Source of the DNA: Oreocharis arfaki
Lineage: Eukaryota; Chordata; Aves; Passeriformes; Paramythiidae
Length of the DNA stretch: 64,000 nucleotides
Reading direction: 5' to 3'
Assembly: GCA_013398015.1 (NCBI GenBank)
Contig: VZRR01002778.1
Span: 1,116,001 to 1,180,000 of the forward strand
Part shown: piece after piece, positions 60,701-64,000 of the stretch
How the letters are laid out: each line of letters opens with the position of its first letter
How positions within the stretch are numbered: position 1 is the first letter of the stretch
Notes under the pieces: model-generated
What the model was told of the DNA's origin: nothing
The model's database searches: none
The model's input: the letters and a program-made list of their open reading frames with translations, nothing else
Position numbers and translations under genes: made by a program

Positions 60701-61507
60701 AGGAGCTTGTGTGCTTCTAGCAACCTCAGTGGACCACGACCGGGCTCCTGTGGCAGGCGTTAGAGTCAATGTGCTCCTGTCGAGGTATCTGATTGAGCCC
60801 TGCGGGTCAGGAAAATCGAAACTTACCTACATGTGCAGAATTGATTTAAGGTAGGAAATCCCACTTTGTCCTTTGGAGCTGGTAACTTTTCTTGTAGAGA
60901 AAGAAAAATGTGGTCAGTGGAAAACTTAGTTCAACAGGCTTTAGCTTGGCCAGTAGTACATCCTTCTCAAAGACAAGCACGCAGGTCTCTGAGATGTCAC
61001 AGAAAGCTGGCTTCAGCTGGCTTCTGGCAGCACGTACAGTTTGTTGCATTAGAAGCCTCCAGTATGTGCTCCACCATCACTATTGGTATAGAACCCCACC
61101 CCTTCATCTGACAGTCATATTTGGATGCAAGGACATGTTCATTTTAATATTGAGCTAGTAAAGAGGACCAGGTTGTTACAAAACTTGCCGTAACTATTTC
61201 TAACCGTGGCAAACTTTGTTTTTGAGCAAATCTATATATTAGTAAGGTTGAGCTGCGCAGCTAGCAGTACTAAGGAGATTTCCTAGTCAGGCGTTTAACC
61301 AGATAGAGATATATTTGATTATGACTAAGAAAATACATAAAGTCACTAATACCTTCCTTATCATTACTTTTTCCTGCACACAACAGGGGCCACATGCCAG
61401 ACTGGTACACCAAATCTTTCGGACACTTGTGTGCATCAGAAGTTGTTAAGATACGAGACTCTTTCAGTCAGCAGAGTCCTGAGAGCAAGGAAGTAAAATC
61501 CAGGTGA
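24787..61507 (+). CDS. DLC1: DLC1 short isoform, complete spliced coding sequence (14 exons)
   Basis: Rho GTPase-activating protein and tumour suppressor. The family switches off RhoA/B/C and, more weakly, Cdc42 at focal adhesions. Coding exons: 24787-24799, 37603-37674, 40733-40814, 47989-48052, 50833-52259, 53356-53532, 55468-55627, 55870-56068, 57992-58205, 58619-58733, 59641-59862, 60295-60512, 60677-60850, 61387-61507. Their lengths sum to 3258 nt, which is 1085 codons plus TGA, and every junction is GT-AG and keeps frame. Domain order is SAM, serine-rich focal-adhesion region, RhoGAP, START. DLC1 is preferred over its paralogs STARD13 and STARD8 because the whole protein, including the variable exon 5, follows human DLC1 closely as I recall it. 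The start is the ATG that begins MILTQIEAKE, also found in human isoform 2. Longer isoforms would use exons upstream of this window. Confidence 0.96.
25300..25412. repeat. T-rich, low-complexity tract at the edge of the CpG island
   Basis: TTTGTTTGTTAG, then runs of eight to ten T broken by CCCC and CTCTCTCTCT. The coding strand is pyrimidine-rich, so the tract might form triplex or R-loop structures. It marks the transition from CpG island to ordinary intron. Confidence 0.7.
27793..27822. repeat. (TTTTG)6 pentanucleotide repeat
   Basis: Six perfect TTTTG units are followed by TTGTTGCTGTTGTTTGTG. It is probably polymorphic in length. Confidence 0.9.
37603..37674 (+). CDS. DLC1: DLC1 coding exon 2 (SAM domain, residues 5-29)
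   Basis: A 72-nt exon between acceptor ...CCTGTTTCAG and donor GTAGGC. It encodes IEAKEACDWLRAAGFPQYAQ and onward, the first half of the SAM domain, which in this family binds partners such as EF1A1. This is the first exon shared by long and short isoforms. It starts with AA, so the base from the preceding exon decides Gln (C from exon 1 here) or Glu (G in the long isoform). The frame stays open on both sides of the exon into the introns, but those flanks show no similarity to DLC1. Confidence 0.96.
39571..39736 (+). mobile_element. CR1 LINE 3'-end fragment in DLC1 intron 2
   Basis: CCTGTCCCTGGAAGTGTTCA, AGGCCAGGTTGGACAGG, CCTGATCTAGTGG and CCTTCCAACCCAAACCATTC are consecutive blocks of the avian CR1 3' end. 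It finishes with the octamer-like tail ATTCTATCATGCTATG. It is longer and better preserved than the copy near 1.5 kb, in the same + orientation and truncated at 5', as is usual for CR1. Confidence 0.93.
39745..39832. repeat. Imperfect direct duplication next to the CR1 tail
   Basis: Two similar units of about 36 bases (39745-39780 and 39795-39832) share CATAGA-TTCATTT and TATAGAAAAT with a few differences. They start nine bases after the CR1 octamer tail. They may reflect local slippage or a second event at the insertion site. Confidence 0.6.
40733..40814 (+). CDS. DLC1: DLC1 coding exon 3 (SAM domain, residues 29-56)
   Basis: An 82-nt exon after acceptor TTTTCCTACAG and before donor GTAGGT. 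It encodes DLLFPIDIALVKREHDFLDR followed by DAIEALCR, the central helices of the SAM domain. It differs from human by few residues (IAL for ISL). Phase is kept: codon 29 (Asp) and codon 56 (Arg) are both split by introns. Confidence 0.96.
40815..47988 (+). other. DLC1: DLC1 intron 3 (7.2 kb)
   Basis: Donor GTAGGT, acceptor TTTGCAG. It is mostly AT-rich with short T runs. The stretch 44540-45110 is purine- and G-richer than its surroundings and is reported separately. No exon, RNA gene or recognisable transposon was seen. Confidence 0.88.
47989..48052 (+). CDS. DLC1: DLC1 coding exon 4 (end of SAM, residues 56-77)
   Basis: A 64-nt exon after CTCTTTGCAG and before donor GTAAGT. It encodes RLNTLNKCAVMKLEISPHRK and R, the last SAM helix and a basic tail. 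It ends exactly on a codon boundary, so the next exon begins in phase 0. Confidence 0.96.
48053..50832 (+). other. DLC1: DLC1 intron 4 (2.8 kb)
   Basis: Donor GTAAGT, acceptor CTTTGCAG. It holds a 19-base A run at 49618-49636 followed by GAAGAAG. Nothing else was recognised. Confidence 0.9.
49618..49636. repeat. Poly(A) tract
   Basis: Nineteen A, then GAAGAAGAA. There is no recognisable retroposed body upstream, so it is most likely simple repeat rather than the tail of an insertion. Confidence 0.85.
50833..52259 (+). CDS. DLC1: DLC1 coding exon 5, serine-rich focal-adhesion targeting region (residues 78-553)
   Basis: A single 1427-nt exon starting SEDSDEDEPC after acceptor TTCTTTGCAG and ending before donor GTGAGA. 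It encodes the largely disordered, Ser-rich linker that targets the protein to focal adhesions. Visible motifs, with human counterparts as I recall them: RTRSLS with Ser317 (human S327) and KRRNSSSS with Ser424 (human S431), both reported PKD/14-3-3 sites; SIYDNVPG with Tyr435 (human Y442), the tensin SH2-binding site; and LDDILYHVKGM from Leu462 (human 469), the LD motif that binds talin and FAK. KELGMGKRR carries three residues (GMG) absent from human. It ends with SGVGASLTRSS. The exon is GC-richer than the surrounding introns and open throughout, and this large central exon is typical of DLC-family genes. Confidence 0.97.
52260..53355 (+). other. DLC1: DLC1 intron 5 (1.1 kb)
   Basis: Donor GTGAGA, acceptor CTCCACAG. 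A long open frame in this intron continues into exon 6 in another phase, but it has no DLC1 similarity. Nothing else was seen. Confidence 0.92.
53356..53532 (+). CDS. DLC1: DLC1 coding exon 6 (linker before RhoGAP, residues 553-612)
   Basis: A 177-nt exon after acceptor CTTCTCCACAG and before donor GTAAGG. It encodes HKLRWHSFQSSHRPSLSSAS and continues through QMNLLQKYSLLKLTALLEKY to KHGFSW. The segment is almost identical to human DLC1 and links the focal-adhesion region to the RhoGAP domain. The 213-codon open frame that crosses this exon in another phase is a shadow and is not listed. Confidence 0.96.
53533..55467 (+). other. DLC1: DLC1 intron 6 (1.9 kb)
   Basis: Donor GTAAGG, acceptor TTAAATAG. 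It contains the 23-bp tandem duplication at 53956-54000. No other element was recognised. Confidence 0.92.
53956..54000. repeat. 23-bp tandem duplication
   Basis: Two adjacent near-identical units, each GTAATTAAATAATGTTAATT plus CT and one more base (53956-53978 and 53979-54000). This is a recent-looking slippage product in intron 6. Confidence 0.9.
55468..55627 (+). CDS. DLC1: DLC1 coding exon 7 (polybasic region and start of RhoGAP, residues 612-665)
   Basis: A 160-nt exon after acceptor GCTTAAATAG and before donor GTGCGT. It opens with AVPKFMKRIKVPDYKDR. The KFMKRIK cluster (Lys616-Lys622) is the polybasic stretch reported to bind PI(4,5)P2 next to the RhoGAP domain. It continues with VFGVPLQVNVQRTGQPLPQS, the usual beginning of a RhoGAP fold, and ends at HCLDQ on a codon boundary. 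Confidence 0.96.
55628..55869 (+). other. DLC1: DLC1 intron 7 (242 bp)
   Basis: A short intron inside the RhoGAP coding region, donor GTGCGT, acceptor GTATTTAG. Read-through continues for about 42 codons before a stop. Confidence 0.92.
55870..56068 (+). CDS. DLC1: DLC1 coding exon 8 (RhoGAP catalytic core, residues 666-732)
   Basis: A 199-nt exon after acceptor GTGTATTTAG and before donor GTAAGT. It encodes VGLFRKSGVKSRIQALRQMN and onward. Arg670 in GLFRKSG is the RhoGAP arginine finger (human R677). MLKQFFRDLPEPLM carries Lys707 and Arg711, matching human K714 and R718, the residues mutated in GAP-dead DLC1. All three are intact, so GAP activity is expected. NESSTDSVNYE replaces human NEGAIDCVNYE, a local divergence in a loop. 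Confidence 0.97.
56069..57991 (+). other. DLC1: DLC1 intron 8 (1.9 kb)
   Basis: Donor GTAAGT, acceptor TTCTGCAG. AT-rich; no element recognised. Confidence 0.92.
57992..58205 (+). CDS. DLC1: DLC1 coding exon 9 (RhoGAP, residues 732-803)
   Basis: A 214-nt exon after acceptor TATTCTGCAG and before donor GTAGGT. It encodes VPKDQRLQAIKAAIMLLPDE, then NREVLQILLYFLSDVTAAVK and NQMTPTNLAVCLAPSLFHLN. The NQMTPTNLAVCLAPSL block is the conserved RhoGAP motif carrying the Asn that contacts the GTPase. It is nearly identical to human. Confidence 0.97.
58206..58618 (+). other. DLC1: DLC1 intron 9 (413 bp)
   Basis: Donor GTAGGT, acceptor CTCTGTGAAG. Nothing notable inside. Confidence 0.92.
58619..58733 (+). 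CDS. DLC1: DLC1 coding exon 10 (end of RhoGAP, residues 803-841)
   Basis: A 115-nt exon after acceptor TTCCTCTGTGAAG and before donor GTAAAA. It encodes VMQRKPSLGKPDQKDLNENL and then AATQGLAHMIAECKKLFQ, the final RhoGAP helices. It ends in phase 0. Confidence 0.96.
58734..59640 (+). other. DLC1: DLC1 intron 10 (907 bp)
   Basis: Donor GTAAAA, a weaker match to consensus, and acceptor CACCCCTCAG. Nothing recognised. Confidence 0.92.
59641..59862 (+). CDS. DLC1: DLC1 coding exon 11 (RhoGAP-START linker and start of START, residues 842-915)
   Basis: A 222-nt exon, exactly 74 codons, after acceptor CACCCCTCAG and before donor GTATGC. It begins IPEEMSRGRNSYTEQDLRPL, a linker that varies between species, and enters the START domain near residue 877 (DYHCYLQDCVDDLLKEMKEK). 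Reading through the donor meets a stop after 22 intronic codons, so full retention of the next intron would truncate the START domain. Confidence 0.96.
59863..60294 (+). other. DLC1: DLC1 intron 11 (432 bp)
   Basis: Donor GTATGC, acceptor TTCCCCAG. Its length is a multiple of three but an early stop blocks read-through. The second half holds the alternative acceptor and the 74-codon open stretch described separately. Confidence 0.9.
60073..60294 (+). other. DLC1: Possible alternative 5' extension of DLC1 exon 12 (74 in-frame codons)
   Basis: A second acceptor, TTCTTCTGTTTATCCAG, ends at 60072. From 60073 the frame is open for exactly 74 codons and runs without a stop into VCEGPPLRLW of exon 12, in the phase exon 11 needs. 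The extension would insert, inside the START domain, a basic peptide beginning PRNVHCIEC, with RTSRRRSVSTTF and LEKEIVRKRKTK further on. I do not know it from any DLC1 protein, and it may simply be an open piece of intron 11. Confidence 0.25.
60295..60512 (+). CDS. DLC1: DLC1 coding exon 12 (START domain, residues 916-988)
   Basis: A 218-nt exon after acceptor TTTTCCCCAG and before donor GTAAGA. It encodes VCEGPPLRLWKTTIEISATP and continues through LLKEQHLWDEDLIESKVIEP to APHPARDFVVLR, the middle of the lipid-binding START fold. The first codons match the human junction KKVSEGPPLRLW. A second usable acceptor 222 nt upstream is in frame and is described separately. Confidence 0.96.
60677..60850 (+). 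CDS. DLC1: DLC1 coding exon 13 (START domain, residues 988-1046)
   Basis: A 174-nt exon after the T-rich acceptor TTTTTTCTTAG and before donor GTAGGA. It encodes TWRTNFPKGACVLLATSVDH, then DRAPVAGVRVNVLLSRYLIE and SKLTYMCRIDLR. These are the START strands that close the hydrophobic cavity. The segment matches human DLC1 with a few substitutions. Confidence 0.97.
60851..61386 (+). other. DLC1: DLC1 intron 13 (536 bp)
   Basis: Donor GTAGGA, acceptor CACAACAG with the pyrimidine tract TTACTTTTTCCTG slightly upstream. Nothing else seen. Intron 12 (60513-60676, 164 bp) is the shortest and also unremarkable. Confidence 0.92.
61387..61507 (+). CDS. DLC1: DLC1 last coding exon 14 (C-terminus, residues 1046-1085)
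   Basis: A 121-nt coding part after acceptor TGCACACAACAG. It encodes GHMPDWYTKSFGHLCASEVV, then KIRDSFSQQSPESKEVKSR, followed by TGA at 61505-61507. This is the C-terminal START helix and a short polar tail, as in human. The 3'UTR follows in the same exon. Confidence 0.96.
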
Positions 61508-61759
61508 CTACTGAAGAGGAACAGCCATGTGCTCCATGCCTCAGCAACATAGACGTTACCCAAAACTGAGACTTGCACGCTGCAGACCAGACCTGTGTTC
61601 CATCTGCAAGTCGTGTCGTGAAGGGATGACAGCGTGAGAACTTGACTGTGAGCATTACTATAGGACTGTGGCCATACCATACACTTTAAAGCTGCTTCCT
61701 GTCTGTGTAAGGTCTATAGTGTAGGCCTTGACTGGAATACATAGGAGAACTGTACAAAA

Positions 61760-61765
61760 AATAAA
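61760..61765 (+). terminator. DLC1: Proximal polyadenylation signal AATAAA
   Basis: A canonical hexamer 253 bases after the stop codon, in an A-rich context and followed by an A run then TTTACTATTAG. Its use would give a short 3'UTR lacking the Pumilio and miR-200 motifs. The A-rich surroundings mean it could also be chance. Confidence 0.45.
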
Positions 61766-61890
61766 AATTAAAAAAAAAATTTACTATTAGATGGTTTGAA
61801 TTGCTTCTGAGAAGCAAATTTCTTTAAATGCAAAATATATTATGAAATATGGTGAAGGCTCATCATTCCCATGTGAAATACTTAGCTTTA

Positions 61891-61898
61891 TGTACATA
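61891..61898 (+). promoter_or_regulatory. DLC1: Pumilio-response-like element (UGUACAUA), copy 1
   Basis: An exact match to the PUM1/PUM2 consensus UGUANAUA in the 3'UTR. It lies after the proximal poly(A) signal, so only the long UTR would carry it. Confidence 0.4.
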
Positions 61899-62843
61899 TT
61901 CATGCCATTTTATTTGTAGTGCATTGAGGGACTGGTGTATCCACTGGAATAGTTGGTACTCTTCAATGTGTTCTCACTGAGATAAGCAGAGAAAGGTTTG
62001 CACAGAGATTAAAGTGTGAATGAGTGTGTTAATGGTTGAAAGGATAGAAGAAGTCGAAATGTGTCTGGTACACTGATAGGAAACCAGAATGGATTTTAAT
62101 ATGCTGGATACAGTTCAACCTAGAATGGGACTCCCCTGTGGACCAGGAGAAGCCATCCTTCGAATGTGTTAGTTCTGCCTTCTCCTCAGCTCTAAACTTG
62201 TTGAAAACCCTAAGCAGATCTTACAAGAGGCTTGCTTCAACTACTCTCCACTCCTTATCCAGATGATCTTTTAGGAGTGATGACCAATGCTATAGCAAAT
62301 TTAAGTAAATATACTTTTGAGCAATGTAGCAGCTTAGAAATGAAATGTCTGCAACGGTGAGGAGAGCCAATAACATCAGTCATTAAAAAAAGCCAAAATA
62401 TCTGTTGCTTTTACTCCTACCTGCGTTATCTATAGGTGTTTTAATGAGCTTTTATATATTTTATTGTATTCTAGTGGCTCAAGAGGAAAAAAGTCAACAC
62501 TGGAGTTGTGGTGCCAGGAGGTGGCAGGACTCCTGCAGTAGCAGCTGGGGTGACTTGGCTAGGGAGAGTCACACAGGCTCTTCCCCTTACTCTCCCTCCG
62601 TTGCCTGTTTTCCTAAAGGCTGCATGTTAACATAAACAGAACCTGCATGTGAGCAGTTTGGAGGGTTATATTAGGGGCCAGAAAGGAGGGTGCAGTTTTG
62701 TCTTTGGTTTTGTTGTATTTTAAAACCTTTGGGATATCCTTCTTGAGAATCAACCTGTATGAACTGTAGGAAGTCCTGAGGTCCTCTGGAAAGATGTCTT
62801 TCTGTAGGTTTTACTGTAAAGGTAAAGATTTGCTTTCAAGGTG

Positions 62844-62936
62844 CAGTATTAAGTGATAAATGTATTTTGTGGCTAGGGTATGAATGAGTTGCAAGATGGA
62901 ATCTTGACTGAGACTTTTTTACCATTGTCAGTATTA
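62844..62936 (+). promoter_or_regulatory. DLC1: Pair of 8-mer miR-200b/200c/429 target sites in the 3'UTR
   Basis: CAGTATTA occurs at 62844-62851 and again at 62929-62936. Each is an 8-mer match (seed 2-8 plus A) to the AAUACUG seed shared by miR-200b, miR-200c and miR-429. The 85-nt spacing is longer than the range usually given for cooperative sites. Function is inferred from seed match only. Confidence 0.45.
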
Positions 62937-63072
62937 TTTTAAGCTTTTTGATGAAGATTTTTTTTTATAATGGCAAATAATGTAGTACTTCCAGTAACAA
63001 TGTTCCTCATGAGTAGGAATATCTTGTATATTCTTCTACATCAAACACTTTTGAATTTGTAAAATTGTATGT

Positions 63073-63080
63073 TGTACATA
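63073..63080 (+). promoter_or_regulatory. DLC1: Pumilio-response-like element (UGUACAUA), copy 2
   Basis: The second exact UGUANAUA match, about 265 bases before the inferred distal cleavage site. Pumilio sites near UTR ends are often functional, but that is inference here. Confidence 0.4.
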
Positions 63081-63318
63081 CCATTCTCTTGTAAACATGT
63101 ATACTTGCCCACAGCGTACTGTCAAACATAGATTAAGCATGATAAAGATTATTTAAAATATACCTGTATTTATACCTCAGATATTCTTTTTGGGTTTTTG
63201 TACCTCAAGTATGTTTTCTATTGTAAATGTGCTTTACATAAGTATGATTTACGCAAGAGAAAGGAAAATGTTTAACTTGCTATAGATGTCTGTACAGAAT
63301 ATACTCAATAAGTGCACT

Positions 63319-63324
63319 ATTAAA
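63319..63324 (+). terminator. DLC1: Distal polyadenylation signal ATTAAA
   Basis: The common variant hexamer, with AATAAG eleven bases upstream and a GU-rich element at about 63348-63366. It is the best candidate for the main DLC1 3' end and gives a 3'UTR of about 1.84 kb. Confidence 0.6.
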
Positions 63325-63345
63325 TGTTTAAAATTGGATATTCAT

Positions 63346-64000
63346 AATGAGTTTTATTTTGTTCTGCATTCTTCCTTCCACTCTCATACCCAGAGGGGGA
63401 GGTGTTTTTCTTACTTCTGGTTCTTTATATACTACAGCCAATGCTGGAGTCACCCCTGCCCTCTCCCAGGCTGATATTTTTAGTATTGTTAAAGGCAGGT
63501 ACCAAAGCAGCTTCAAAGTTTTTGGAAGACGGGACATCCAGTGGCAGATAGCTGGACAGAAGCATTCCCTAGTCAATTGCTTCATACTTTTATAATGGTG
63601 AGAAGAAACCTCTGGTTTTCTGCTGTCTTGTGGAAAGGTATGCTTGAATTTAACAGGGTGGAAAGCAGCAGTAGGTAATGCTGGAAAATAATTCATTGCT
63701 TTCCTATTTTCTAAAGAGAGAATGAGGGCATGATGAGTTGTGGAGTCATAGGTTTGCTTCAAAAAATGCAAGTGTAAAAGTAATCGGAGAAAGTTAAAGC
63801 ACACACAGCAGTGAAGTGAAGCCAAAGAGGAGGCCAGGAGGATATACAAACAACTGACTAAGGTGAAAAACCAAGCCAAAGACAGCTGTTAATTCAAGCA
63901 ACTTTTTAAAGTTTTTAAAGTCTTAGCCAACAGAAATATAATTTGGGCATCTGAAGGAGGGTTTTGATTTGTGAGGCTTGTCTGACACAGCAGCTGTGAG
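63346..64000. other. Flank downstream of DLC1
   Basis: No exon or repeat recognised. A 183-codon minus-strand open frame (63328-63879) overlaps the inferred 3' end of DLC1. It has a hydrophobic N-terminal part but no domain I know, and I treat it as chance. Confidence 0.6.

Larger units (their letters stand above)
61508..63345 (+). other. DLC1: DLC1 3' untranslated region
   Basis: Non-coding, AT-rich sequence follows the TGA. A proximal AATAAA lies at 61760-61765 and a distal ATTAAA at 63319-63324. The latter is followed about 30 bases on by the GU-rich stretch GAGTTTTATTTTGTTC, so the main 3' end is placed near 63345 (inferred). The UTR contains two TGTACATA Pumilio-type motifs (61891-61898 and 63073-63080) and two CAGTATTA sites (62844-62851 and 62929-62936) matching the miR-200b/c/429 seed. 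Confidence 0.75.

Noticed and set aside
63328..63879. 183-codon antisense open frame at the 3' end of DLC1
   Set aside because: It overlaps the likely DLC1 poly(A) region and shows no recognisable domain. A hydrophobic N-terminus alone is not evidence.

Overview
This window is vertebrate nuclear DNA, almost certainly from a bird. It has long AT-rich introns with GT-AG splice sites and few interspersed repeats. The only clear transposon remnants are two 3' fragments of CR1 LINEs carrying the avian tail signature (...CCTTCCAACCCAAACCA... followed by degenerate ATTCTATG-like octamers). I cannot name the species from sequence alone.

The window holds one recognisable gene, on the + strand: DLC1 (deleted in liver cancer 1; a RhoGAP of the SAM-RhoGAP-START family, also called STARD12). 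All 14 coding exons of the short isoform are present, from the ATG at 24787 to the TGA at 61507. They splice in frame into a 1085-residue protein, against 1091 residues for human isoform 2 as I recall it. Domain order is SAM (about residues 6-73), a serine-rich focal-adhesion-targeting region (about 78-610) with the tensin-binding and LD motifs, RhoGAP (about 634-840) and START (about 870-1078).

Layout. Bases 1-24490 have no exon I can recognise; they are either intron of the longer DLC1 isoforms or 5' flank, with a few microsatellites, one CR1 fragment and possible conserved non-coding DNA. At 24491-25260 an alternating GT-rich tract leads into a dense CpG island with GC boxes. This is the internal promoter and first exon of the short isoform, and a 37-base run of N interrupts it just upstream of the start codon. 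Intron 1 (12.8 kb) and introns 2-4 separate four tiny SAM exons. The single 1.4 kb exon 5 carries the focal-adhesion region. Exons 6-14, encoding RhoGAP and START, are packed into the last 8 kb. The 3'UTR runs from 61508 to about 63345, with a proximal AATAAA and a distal ATTAAA. The last 650 bases are flank.

No new system, CRISPR array, tRNA, rRNA or second gene was found. The points most worth checking are an in-frame 74-codon alternative extension of exon 12 behind a good second splice acceptor, two 8-mer miR-200b/c/429 sites and two Pumilio motifs in the 3'UTR, and the gapped promoter, where the N-terminus differs from the human one.
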